Below, piece after piece: positions 52,413 to 62,500 of a DNA stretch of 64,000 nucleotides. Both the position numbers and the translations under genes were made by a program. Numbering within the stretch: the stretch's first letter is position 1; every line of letters starts with the position of its first letter. A model generated the notes under the pieces. It was given only the letters and a program-made list of their open reading frames with translations, ran no database searches and was not told where the DNA came from. The DNA lies in the NCBI RefSeq assembly GCF_000190575.1, contig NC_015164.1, forward strand, positions 2,046,001 through 2,110,000. Direction: 5' to 3'. This DNA is from Phocaeicola salanitronis DSM 18170. GTDB taxonomy: Bacteria > Bacteroidota > Bacteroidia > Bacteroidales > Bacteroidaceae.

Positions 52413-52473
52413 AAGATTATTAATCTTGCGGCTTGAAGATTATTAATCTTACAGGCGGAAGATTATTAATCTT
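52413..52473. repeat. Three near-palindromes at 23-bp period
   Basis: AAGATTATTAATCTT occurs at 52413-52427, 52436-52450 and 52459-52473, each 23 bp apart. The spacers are GC-richer (GCGGCTTG, ACAGGCGG). It lies about 85 bp upstream of the -33 box of the hybrid two-component gene. Confidence 0.8.
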
Positions 52474-52558
52474 ACACCAAACGGGGCTATACGTGCCAGG
52501 ATTTTCAGCTTGCTCCGAAGCGATACGCCACTGGCGAAGGAAGATTTCAGGACACTTG

Positions 52559-52591
52559 TTTTGCGGATAACCTCATTTTTCCCTATATTTG
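52559..52591 (+). promoter_or_regulatory. Promoter of the hybrid two-component gene
   Basis: TTTTGC (52559-52564), 19-bp spacer, TATATTTG (52584-52591). Both boxes and spacing match the Bacteroidetes consensus. Transcription should start near 52596, which places the start codon at 52615 rather than at 52510. Confidence 0.85.
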
Positions 52592-52614
52592 CTCTTCATT
52601 TGTCAAGACCATTT

Positions 52615-55600
52615 ATGAAAAATTACCTGTATACCCTTTGGCTCCTGTTCGTGTCCCTTTCCGTCAAGGCACAGTTAAACAGCACATTCACCCATTACTC
52701 ACAAGAAAACGGGTTGTCCGAAAACACCGTTATGTCCATCGTACAAGACCATGACGGCATGCTATGGTTCGCCACTTGGGACGGAATCAACCGTTTCGAC
52801 GGATACGACTTCCATGTATACAAAGCGCGTAAAAGCAACGACGTAAGCTGGGCGTCAAACCGCATAGATTATCTTTACGTAGATGCCAAAGGAAACGTCT
52901 GGTGCATCGCTTACGACGGACATGTATTCCGGTTCGACAAACGCATGGAAACCTTTATCGAAGTGCCCTCCGAAGGTCCGGGCAAAGACCTGGCTTATAC
53001 ATCCATACAACCCTTAGCCAACGGAACGGTGTGGCTATTGACAGACCATAATGGAGGCATGCGCATCCATACCGAAGCACACACGGGGGAAACCCTTACC
53101 GAGAGATGGGCCTCGACAACCGCCAGCAACCAGGCGATACACATCAACACCGTCTTTCTGGACAACAAAGGGAACGAATGGATATTGACCGACAACGGAC
53201 TGCAACGCATCAGCCCCGACGGAAAACGGAACACCTATTTTACAGACATGGAAAACAACAGGTCCAACCAGTCTTTCTTTGCCGCGGCACAACAGGGAGA
53301 AAACCTTTATTTCACCTCCAGACAGGGACGTATATGGACCTATTCGCTAAAGGATGACATCTTCACGCTGACGGAACTTCCCTATCAAGATGACATCACC
53401 CACATCTTTACATTACCCGACAAGCGGATGGCACTGACAATGAAACACCAAGGTGTCTTAATTGCGGACGCATCGCTGCATCCCATACGCTTTTACGGCT
53501 CTACGGAAGGAGTGGATTTCAGCAAGTCCCCTATCCAAAACACGTACGTAGACCGGTACGGGGAAATATGGATTGCCATCGACCGCATCGGATGCGTGTG
53601 CCACATCAATCCCGGTACCGGCACGTTCCGCATCGAACAAATGAAGGTAGAGCAAGACGCCGCAGACCGTTCGGTTCCGATGTTTTCCATCTGCGAAGAC
53701 CAGCGCGGAAACCTATGGGTACACCCCGTAGGAGGAGGACTGGCATGGTTCGACCGCACCCGGGGCAAGCTATTGCCGTTCTACGACGAAACCGGCTCGC
53801 CCGACTGGCGTTTCTCGAACAAACTGCATGCCATGACCGTAGACCGGCAAGGCAATTTATGGCTGGGCACCCACTCGAAAGGATTAGAAAAAGTATCGTT
53901 TTTCAACAGCCATTTCCGCCTGATAAAGCCCCTGTCCTGCAATCACGACACCAACGCCAATCAAGTACGGGCTTTATGCGAAGACCGTGAAGGGCGCATC
54001 TGGACAAGCACCCGCGACGGAAAGACGCTGGTCTACTCTTCCGAATTCGACTTCATCGGATACCTTACCGCTGACGGACGCATCTCTGCCACAGGCACCC
54101 CCCTCATCGCTTCGGCTTACCAGATTATAGAAGACTCTAAAGGCATTATCTGGATTGCGGCGAAAGGACAAGGCATCATCCGCCTTGCCCCGACCGCCAA
54201 CGGCCTTGCCTACCATTTGTCTAACTATACATACGACGCGAACGACATCTATAGCCTAAGCCACAACAGCACATACGACATCTGCGAGGACGGGCACGGA
54301 CGGTTCTGGATAGCCACCTTCGGAGGAGGCATCAACTGCATGGAACAGCAGGCGGACGGAAGCGTCCGGTTTCTCAACGCAAGAAACAACCTGAAGGCAT
54401 ACCCCTTGGACCGCTGCTCGAAAGCACGCGCCATCCAACGGGACAAAAACGGGACAATCTGGGTGGCAACCTCGAACGGACTATTGTCCTTCAGCGAAGA
54501 TTTCACGCGTGCAGAAGCAATCAACTTCAAGCTACACGTACGCGAGCCAAACAACAAAGAAAGCTTGAGCAACAACGACATCTACGACATCCTGCTCACC
54601 CACGAAGGACGCTTGTTCTTCGCCACATTCGGAGGAGGGCTGAATGAGCTGAAATCCACCGGAATCCGGGACAGCGTACGGTTCACCTCCTACACCACGT
54701 CCAACGGGCTTCCGACCGACGTGCTGGTATCGCTCAGCGAAGACAAGAAAGGAAACATCTGGATTGGTACAGAAAGCGGATTAAGCCGCATGAACGCAAT
54801 CAACCGGCATTTCGACAATTTCCTGAAAGGCGAGTTGGGCGAAGAACTCATCTTCGAAGAAAGCACAGCCCTCACCCGTACCGACGGCACCCTGTTGTTC
54901 GGCTCAAACCGAGGACTGCTCACCTTCGACCCTGCCGATATACAGACCAACCGGTACGTGCCCAGCATCGTATTCTGCGGATTGAAAATCGCCAACGAGA
55001 ATATGGTTCCGCAAGAAGGCTCCATATTGCCCGAATCGCTGAACACCCTGAAGCATCTCACGTTATCCCATAAGACCAACACCATTTCGCTTGCCTTTGC
55101 CGCACTCGACATGAACTTCCCCGAAAACATCAAATACGCCTACATGCTGGACGGATTCGATAAAGAATGGAACTATGTAGGCAAGCAACGCATCGCCACC
55201 TACACCAATTTGCCGCACGGGGACTATACCTTCCGCATCCGTTCTACCAACGGGGCAGGAATCTGGACCGACAACGAACGCCGGCTTGCCATCACCGTCA
55301 GCCCCACATTCTGGGAAACGCCATACGCCTACATCCTCTACACGTTCGCCTTCTTATGCGTATTGCTGGGAGGCGCCTACATCTTGTTCGTCTTTTACCG
55401 CCTGAAACATGAAGTATCCGTCGAACAAGAGGTGACCGACATGAAACTGCGCTTCTTCACCAATATCTCGCACGAGCTGCGCACTCCCCTTACCCTGATA
55501 GAAGGCCCGGTAAGCTACATCCTGAAGCGGAACGACCTGACCCAGGAAGTACGGGAACAATTGCAGACCGTAGAACGGAACACGAACCGCATGCTGCGCC

Positions 55601-57024
55601 TGGTCAACCAAATACTGGACTTCCGCAAAATCCAGAACAACAAGATGAAGCTGTGCATCGAACAGATAGACATCGTGCCTTTCACACGCAAAATCATGGA
55701 AAACTTCGAATCGGTAGCAGAATCGAACAAGATAGATTTCATCTTCGAGAGCGAACAGCCCTCCCTGAAACTATGGGCAGACGCAGACAAAGTGGAAAAA
55801 ATCATCTTCAACCTGCTCTCGAACGCATTCAAATACACAGAGCCGGGCAAGGCGATTAAAATATTCATCCACGAAAACGAAAACACCATCGCCATAGGCG
55901 TGCAGGACCAAGGCATCGGCATCCCCGAAAACATGAAGGAATCGCTCTTTGCCCGCTTCGAGACCCTGCTCGACAAAAACCTCTTCAACTACAAGAACAG
56001 CACCGGCATCGGGCTTTCGCTGGTAAAAGAACTGGCGGACATGCATCATGCTTCCATCCGCGTAGACAGCAAGGAAGGAGAAGGAAGCTGCTTCACCGTC
56101 GAATTCAAGAAAGGCAAGGCACATTACGGGAAAGAGGCGGAATTCATCCTTTCGGACAACATCGAACACAACACCCAAGCGGAACTTGCAGACCCTGCCG
56201 CTTCAGAAGAAGGCATAACGGAAGACCGGAACACGATGCTGCTGGTAGAAGACAACCTGGAACTGCGCGCCTTCCTCCGCAGCATCTTCAAGGCACAATT
56301 CCAAATCATCGAAGCCTCTAACGGAACAGAAGGCATCGACAAGGCCAAAAAACACATACCCGACATCATCATCAGCGACATCATGATGCCCGGGCAAGAC
56401 GGAATCGCCCTGACCAAAGAACTGCGCCACGACGTGGCAACAAGCCATATTCCCATTGTCCTGCTTACGGCAAAGACCGACATGGACAGTAAGCTGCAAG
56501 GCATGGAGCTGGGCATCGACAGCTACATCACCAAGCCTTTCAGCGCCATCTATCTAAAGGCACGCGTAGACAACCTGCTCGCCAGAAGGCAACGCCTGCG
56601 CCAATTCTATTGCGAACATCTGATGGACATCAACGATGCCGGCACCGAAGAAGAGGCAAAAGTGGAAGAAGAAGTGCAGAACTCAATTTCCCCGCAAGAC
56701 AAACTCTTTATCGACCGGCTGACGGAATTCATGGAAAAACACATGGACAATGGCGAGTTAGTGGTAGACGACTTGGTACACGAAATGTCGGTCAGCCGTT
56801 CGGTATTCTTCAAGAAGCTGAAATCGCTCACCGGGCTTGCGCCGATTGAGTTCATCAAGGAAATGCGCGTGAAACGTGCCGCACAGCTCATCGAGACCGG
56901 CGAATTCAACATGACCCAAATCGCGTATATGGTAGGAATCAACGACCCGCGCTATTTCAGCAAATGCTTCAAGCAGCGTTTCGGAATGACACCGACAGAA
57001 TACAAGGAGAAAGTGCGGAAATAA
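52615..57024 (+). CDS. Hybrid two-component system sensor/regulator (HTCS, AraC output)
   Basis: A single inner-membrane protein of 1469 residues that senses a ligand outside and regulates transcription inside. Signal MKNYLYTLWLLFVSLSVKAQ. Residues 25-780 hold repeated propeller blades (Reg_prop: DHDGMLWFATWDGINRFDGY, GNIWIGTESGLSRM), followed by a Y_Y_Y domain (YMLDGFDKEWNYVG) to about 890. A transmembrane helix spans roughly 904-930. The kinase has FFTNISHELRTPLTL (phosphorylated His about 951) and HATPase boxes (NLLSNAFKY, GIGLSLVKELAD). The receiver has IIISDIMMPGQDGI (Asp about 1255). The AraC HTH fills the last 110 residues. No PUL is nearby; the only neighbour is the receptor-like gene. 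Confidence 0.95.
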   Translation: MKNYLYTLWLLFVSLSVKAQLNSTFTHYSQENGLSENTVMSIVQDHDGMLWFATWDGINRFDGYDFHVYKARKSNDVSWASNRIDYLYVDAKGNVWCIAYDGHVFRFDKRMETFIEVPSEGPGKDLAYTSIQPLANGTVWLLTDHNGGMRIHTEAHTGETLTERWASTTASNQAIHINTVFLDNKGNEWILTDNGLQRISPDGKRNTYFTDMENNRSNQSFFAAAQQGENLYFTSRQGRIWTYSLKDDIFTLTELPYQDDITHIFTLPDKRMALTMKHQGVLIADASLHPIRFYGSTEGVDFSKSPIQNTYVDRYGEIWIAIDRIGCVCHINPGTGTFRIEQMKVEQDAADRSVPMFSICEDQRGNLWVHPVGGGLAWFDRTRGKLLPFYDETGSPDWRFSNKLHAMTVDRQGNLWLGTHSKGLEKVSFFNSHFRLIKPLSCNHDTNANQVRALCEDREGRIWTSTRDGKTLVYSSEFDFIGYLTADGRISATGTPLIASAYQIIEDSKGIIWIAAKGQGIIRLAPTANGLAYHLSNYTYDANDIYSLSHNSTYDICEDGHGRFWIATFGGGINCMEQQADGSVRFLNARNNLKAYPLDRCSKARAIQRDKNGTIWVATSNGLLSFSEDFTRAEAINFKLHVREPNNKESLSNNDIYDILLTHEGRLFFATFGGGLNELKSTGIRDSVRFTSYTTSNGLPTDVLVSLSEDKKGNIWIGTESGLSRMNAINRHFDNFLKGELGEELIFEESTALTRTDGTLLFGSNRGLLTFDPADIQTNRYVPSIVFCGLKIANENMVPQEGSILPESLNTLKHLTLSHKTNTISLAFAALDMNFPENIKYAYMLDGFDKEWNYVGKQRIATYTNLPHGDYTFRIRSTNGAGIWTDNERRLAITVSPTFWETPYAYILYTFAFLCVLLGGAYILFVFYRLKHEVSVEQEVTDMKLRFFTNISHELRTPLTLIEGPVSYILKRNDLTQEVREQLQTVERNTNRMLRLVNQILDFRKIQNNKMKLCIEQIDIVPFTRKIMENFESVAESNKIDFIFESEQPSLKLWADADKVEKIIFNLLSNAFKYTEPGKAIKIFIHENENTIAIGVQDQGIGIPENMKESLFARFETLLDKNLFNYKNSTGIGLSLVKELADMHHASIRVDSKEGEGSCFTVEFKKGKAHYGKEAEFILSDNIEHNTQAELADPAASEEGITEDRNTMLLVEDNLELRAFLRSIFKAQFQIIEASNGTEGIDKAKKHIPDIIISDIMMPGQDGIALTKELRHDVATSHIPIVLLTAKTDMDSKLQGMELGIDSYITKPFSAIYLKARVDNLLARRQRLRQFYCEHLMDINDAGTEEEAKVEEEVQNSISPQDKLFIDRLTEFMEKHMDNGELVVDDLVHEMSVSRSVFFKKLKSLTGLAPIEFIKEMRVKRAAQLIETGEFNMTQIAYMVGINDPRYFSKCFKQRFGMTPTEYKEKVRK

Positions 57025-57079
57025 AGCCCGCAAGCAGCACTCCCCAAGCCCCCACGCCGTTTGCTGAGTTATTTCTCTT

Positions 57080-57143
57080 GAAACGCAGATTGACGCAGAT
57101 AATTTTATTTTTTATCCGCGTAAATCTGCGCTAATCTGCGTTT
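57080..57143. repeat. Inverted repeat after the hybrid two-component gene
   Basis: GAAACGCAGATTGACGCAG and its approximate complement AATCTGCGTTTC face each other across an AT-rich loop (about 57103-57124). It is a member of the broader cgcagattgacgcag intergenic word family. It may end the upstream transcript. No gene lies in 57025-57243. Confidence 0.65.
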
Positions 57144-57243
57144 CATTACGCCCAAACGTCACGCCGTTTGCCGTTTCCAAGGCCTCGGAAGAAGTGATGC
57201 AGGGGTGCATGGCCGTTTCCAAGACCTTTGCGGACGTAAAGTG

Positions 57244-59568
57244 TCAGAACGGATAGCCGATGGCGAAATGAAGCCCTTGCCCGTCCTTGAAACGGGGGAT
57301 GTTGTAATAGCCCGAACGTCCGGTTTCGTAAGGCACATGCAATGCGATTCCCCAATCCAGACGGAGAACCAGGAAAGAAAGGTCGTAACGGATGCCCACA
57401 CCTGTACCCAACGCAATATTGTCGAAGAAATGCTTGAACGTGAACTTGGCATCGGGACGCGCCTCGTCTTCACGCATCAGCCATACATTGCCTGCATCCA
57501 GAAAGACCGCTCCGTTCAGGTTTCCGCCGAACATATTCGACAACAGGCGGAAACGGTATTCCACGTTCGCCTCCAGCTTGATATCGCCCGTCTCATCCAC
57601 ATACGAATAAGCGGAGTTGTCGGCAGGATGGAAACGTCCCGGTCCGATAGAACGTACCGTAAAGGCACGGATGCTGTTCGCCCCGCCCACGTAGAACTGC
57701 TCGCTGTAAGGCGCAACGGTCTTATTTCCGTACGACCAAATGACACCTGCCATCAAACGTCCCGCCAACTGCTGCTTCTCGCTGATGTAATACAAAGGAC
57801 GTATCTCGCTCGTAAACTTCAAGAACTGGGCAAAAGGCGTTCCCAAGAACTTCTTCTCCCGTTCTTTAAAGCTCCTGCCGAATGCCGCATAAATGGCTGA
57901 AGTGATATTGCCCGCCGAAGTGAACGAGTTTTCCCACCACAAGCGCAAACGCCGCTTGCGCCACGAGTCATCGTACGTAAAGGTATAGGATATGGAAGGA
58001 ATGAACTGGTCGTCCAGGCTTCGGAAAAGCATGGGATTCGCCAAGGCGATGGAATCGAATGTAGGCGTACGGCGCTGCAAATGATTGAAGGCAAGATGAA
58101 CCGGCGTCACAGTATGCTTCATGCTCCGCGATTTCTGAAAGCTATAAGACACGCTTCCGCCGAAAGAAAGCATCTTGAAATAACGCGCACGGTTCACCTG
58201 CTCGGCATAGATACGGAAATGGGTCTCCGAAGGGAAACGGAACGGGTCTATCCGGTCGCGCACCCACGGCAAGACAATGCGCGGGAAGTCGAGCGAAAGC
58301 GCCGCGCCCAGCTCGTAGGAGTTCATCACCGACTTGTCTCCGTCTACCGTCGAACTGGTCTGCCACTCGTACGAGCCTTTCAGTTCCAGGTTGAGCGAAG
58401 CCCCCATGCGCCGGAAGTTGCGCTTCGAAAGCTTGAAAATGGCTCCGGGACCGGTCTGCTTGGTGCTCTTCGTTGTCACGTTCAATTCCAGTTCACTATC
58501 GTAAGGCAGGTCGAACATCGCGTTGACCCGCACGTCAAGCGTATCGCTATCCGGACGGGGAAGGTATTGCACCTCGTTGAACTTGAACACGCCCAGGCGC
58601 GAAAGGGCTTCCTGCGTATAGTTCTGGCGGGTCTGCGAATACATTTCCCCTTTCCGGTAGATAAAACGTTTGCGCAACACACCGAAACGAAGCCCGGGTT
58701 TCTCGCCGGCATAATGCACCGTAAAGTCGCGGAGCTTCAACGAATCCGTCGGACGCTCGCCGTTGTATCCGGTCAGGTAAACCGAGGTGTTCCCCAAACG
58801 GTACCGCCGCAAAGCTTCCTTAGGCAAGTTCGGCTCGGGCACCAGCTTCAGCGTGACATATCCGGGACGCATCAACGTATCGGCAAGAAAGGTGATGAAA
58901 TCATTCCGTGCATAATAATATCCGTTATCCCGTAACAGGTCAATTATCCGCTGGCGTTCCTCATTCAACGTATTGACATTGAAATGCTCGCCGCTACGCA
59001 CCAGTTTCCCAGCCATATTCGCATGAATCAGGCTATCGGTCAGAGGCGCAAAGCCTTCATACAACAACGTGTCGATGTAATACGGACGCCCCATGTCGAT
59101 GTCATAACTCAACTTTACCGCACGCGGATTCTTGGTACTGTCCACCCGATACGTGACATGCCCGTCGAAGAACCCGTAATCCCGAAGCAAGTTGCTTGCC
59201 ACCTTGGCACGGGTATCGGGATTGACCGTCGACACATAGACCGGGTCGGCTGCCAATTTCCGGAAAATCCACCGTCCGAAGCCTTTCTCATACCTTACGA
59301 AACGATTGTACACCCACAGGCCGAAAGGTATGGGGAAACGGATATTGGGATAGGTCACGATGGCATTGTTGGGAGCGATGCTGATAGCTCCCTTCACCTC
59401 GTCCAGCGCCGCCTGCCCCGCTTTGGTCTCGTCCTCATTCTGTACGGAAATGTCCTTCAAGCCTAAATACAAGGTCTCTCCTTCCGGCAAATGCTTGGTA
59501 ATAGAGCACGAAGACAACCCTATCAGCATGCCCAACCAAATCCATATATATGCGTTGCGTCTTTTCAT
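57244..59568 (-). CDS. tamL: TamL: lipoprotein-type BamA/TamA-family outer-membrane protein
   Basis: An Omp85-family protein of the Bacteroidetes TamL type, thought to work with TamB in outer-membrane assembly or lipid transport. The 774 residues start with a lipoprotein signal (LGMLIGLSSC, then SITKHLPEGE), which distinguishes TamL from TamA. POTRA-like repeats lie between about 25 and 360. The beta-barrel includes YSYVDETGDIKLEANVEYRF and GVGIRYDLSFLVLRLDWGIALHVPYE (quoted: GVGIRYDLSFLVLRLDWG), and ends GLHFAIGYPF with the terminal aromatic. It lies 27 bp downstream of tamB on the same strand, the usual tamB-tamL pair. Confidence 0.92.
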   Translation of the reverse strand: MKRRNAYIWIWLGMLIGLSSCSITKHLPEGETLYLGLKDISVQNEDETKAGQAALDEVKGAISIAPNNAIVTYPNIRFPIPFGLWVYNRFVRYEKGFGRWIFRKLAADPVYVSTVNPDTRAKVASNLLRDYGFFDGHVTYRVDSTKNPRAVKLSYDIDMGRPYYIDTLLYEGFAPLTDSLIHANMAGKLVRSGEHFNVNTLNEERQRIIDLLRDNGYYYARNDFITFLADTLMRPGYVTLKLVPEPNLPKEALRRYRLGNTSVYLTGYNGERPTDSLKLRDFTVHYAGEKPGLRFGVLRKRFIYRKGEMYSQTRQNYTQEALSRLGVFKFNEVQYLPRPDSDTLDVRVNAMFDLPYDSELELNVTTKSTKQTGPGAIFKLSKRNFRRMGASLNLELKGSYEWQTSSTVDGDKSVMNSYELGAALSLDFPRIVLPWVRDRIDPFRFPSETHFRIYAEQVNRARYFKMLSFGGSVSYSFQKSRSMKHTVTPVHLAFNHLQRRTPTFDSIALANPMLFRSLDDQFIPSISYTFTYDDSWRKRRLRLWWENSFTSAGNITSAIYAAFGRSFKEREKKFLGTPFAQFLKFTSEIRPLYYISEKQQLAGRLMAGVIWSYGNKTVAPYSEQFYVGGANSIRAFTVRSIGPGRFHPADNSAYSYVDETGDIKLEANVEYRFRLLSNMFGGNLNGAVFLDAGNVWLMREDEARPDAKFTFKHFFDNIALGTGVGIRYDLSFLVLRLDWGIALHVPYETGRSGYYNIPRFKDGQGLHFAIGYPF

Positions 59569-59595
59569 TAGCTGCTATACCTTATTAATATATAT

Positions 59596-62500
59596 TCATT
59601 GCCCTTCGCTCTTTTCTTCATCCGCAGGGCGGTTTTTCTTCCGCGAGCGGAAGATGAAAAGCTCGCCCAGCTTGCTCACTTTCTTGCGCAGGACGATACC
59701 GGCTCCCGTCTCTATCACTTCCCCGTCGAGTATGCTCTCGTAGTTCTTATCGTGGAAAATCTTGATGTAGCGCGTGCCGCTATTGTCCAGCCGGTATTCC
59801 AACGAGATATTGTCGATGAACGACTCGTCCTGCTGCTGGGCATCGTTTCCGGTAGATATCTTCCCGCCTATTATCACTTGGAAACGGTTGTTCCAAAAGC
59901 GTTTGGCGAACTGGAAATTATAATCGGTACGCGACGTTCCGCTCTCCTGTTCGGTGGTCTCCATACCGAAATTGATGTCGATAGTCTTCAGGGCGCTCCC
60001 GGCTATCTTGTTGATTTCGCTCTGGAGGAAAGAGTTCAGCATGCTGTTCGTGTCAAAACCGCCTCCCGAAGTGTTTCCTTCCGCCATATACATGCCCGTC
60101 ACCAGCATCGTCACCGCCAGCTTGTTCTTCTCCTCCGCCGACTTCGAAGCAAGCTCGTTCTGCATCGTCCCGTCTTCGGGAGCCTCTAAGGTAAAGGTAA
60201 AGCCCAAGTCTTCCAGGCGGTTCGTAAGGTTCACCCCTACATCGAAATTCACCATACGCGAGCCGCTCTCTTCCGAAGCCACCGAAGCGCGCACCCGTTC
60301 CGAAGCCTTGATATTCAGATTGGGGTTCATCAGGTCGCCCGTCCATTCGATGTAGCTCCCGCTTTGGATGTGGAAAGTCTTCAGAGGGATAATCGGCATT
60401 TCGTATTTCATCTCGCCGCTCATCAACGAATAACGTCCGTTCAAGACCATATTCCCGTCGGGCTGGTATTGGAAAGAAAGGTCGCCTCCCCCCTCCAGAA
60501 GCATGTAATTGCTCCCGTCTTCGTTCAGGTCGACCCGTGCCTGTACCGCCTCGTCGATATGCAGGGTCATCAGCACATCCATGCCTCCCAACGATATGGG
60601 TTCTGCCTGCGTGAGATCCACGCGTGCCGTATCCCGGAAGTCTACAAACGTAACGGTCTCGCTCAGCTTATCTTCCACCGTAAGAGGAGAATCTTTCAAG
60701 ACATACGTAAAGTCGCTATTCCCCAAGATATTCATATTCCCGCGCATGGTCAATGCATCGGGCGAGCCTTTTACAACCGAACTGAAATCGACATACAACT
60801 TGCCGTACACCAACGATTCTTTCGTCCGTTTGGCGTTAATCAGCTCAAAATTGCGTGCCATCATGCCCAAGTTGACATCTATCGCCTCGAAATTGCCCAT
60901 GTCCACATAGCCGTCCACGGTGAAAGGCGTTGCCCCTTCGGTATAAATGTTGAACCGCTCGAACTCCAGCCGGTTATCCTTTATTTTTATCGGACGATTG
61001 TCTAAACGCAAGTTCAACGAAGCCTGCGGAACTCCCACCTGCACGCTATCAAGGCTCAAGTCTCCTGCCAGCAAAGGGGAAGAAGCAGCGCCGCTCACTT
61101 CCACCTTCCCGTCCAGGCCGCCTTTTAATGTAGCCAGCCCTGCCGGGATAAAGGCATTGGCAATATGCAAAGGGAAATGATGCAACCCGACACTTGCATT
61201 CAACCGGTCGGGGAGCGTTTCGGTAGCCGGAGCATAGCTTCCCCCCAGGCTCACCACCTCCGTGCCGTTTATCGTGACCTGTCCCTTAATGCCGTGCGCC
61301 CCGTCTTCTTGCGGAAGATAAACCGCCGACGCGCCCCAGTCGCCCAACGGGTAACGGTTGTATGCCAAGCTATCTACCCGGACATCCGCCTCCACCTGCA
61401 TATCCGTTCCCTGCTGCACATAATGCGCTTTGGCGTCAATCAGACCGGCTATATCGGGCATATAAGGAACCACCCTCCGGAACTCTCCGATGCTTATCCG
61501 ATGAAGCTCCAGCGTCAGGTCTTGCCCGCTCAACGTATCGGAAGGAGAATAAAAAGCCAGTCCCGTATTCCGGCTATCCGCCAGACGCAAATCGGCATAT
61601 ACGCGTCCGTTATCGTTCAGGAAAATGTAATTGCCGGGATTCGCCTGAAACTTACGGTATACCAGCGTAGGCTCATCAGGAGACACATGCACGCTGATTC
61701 CTTCGGGATGCATACGTGCCTCCAATCCCAGTTCGACGCCTTTTTCAAGCTTGTTGTTCAAATAGCTGATGTACGTACGGGCACGCGTAGAATCAACGCT
61801 TCCCCACAAGCCGATGCCGAACGCCTCCTGACGCTTGCTTGCCAAAGCTTTCACCCCGCTATGGAAAAGGAAGCGCGCGGTATCCTGACGGGCATCGAAG
61901 AAGATGGTATCCAGCCGCAGGCTATCTGTGCGCAAGCCATACAGGCGCATATCGGCATTCAAGCCTTCATCGGGCGAAGCAGACATGGCTATCCGAAACC
62001 GGTCGTACCGGAGATGACCCGCAGCCAGAAGGTTCGCTATCGGATTGTCCGGACCTGAAAAGATACGGAGCTCGGCACGAGGCAAGATTGCCTTCAACAC
62101 GCGTTGGTCTAATTTCTTGCCTTTCCATTGCCGGCCGAATTCCGCCATCAATGCCGTAGCGCCCGAAGCCAGACGCTCTACGCCATCGGGCGAACGGAAG
62201 AGGAAAGTAAGGTCTCCCGCGTTGACAAAACTCCGGATAGAATCGGAAGCCATCTCCACTCCGGCATGCAAGTCTTTCGTATGAAACGTATTTTCTTCCG
62301 TGGCAAGATGGATATCGGTGAGCGACACCCGTACCCGATGGTTCTGCTTCATATCGGTTTGGGCATGCGCCTCTATGTGCAAAGCCGGATTCAGCTTCTT
62401 TTCCATCAGCTCCAAAGCTTTCAGGTCGAGCCGTTTCACTTGCCCGTCCAAGTCGGCTTTCACCTGATTCGGAAGAAGCGAGGCATTCAGATTCATCCGG

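Noticed and set aside
52510..52614. A 35-residue N-terminal extension of the hybrid two-component protein.
   Set aside because: The -33 and -7 boxes lie inside it and a signal peptide starts at 52615.
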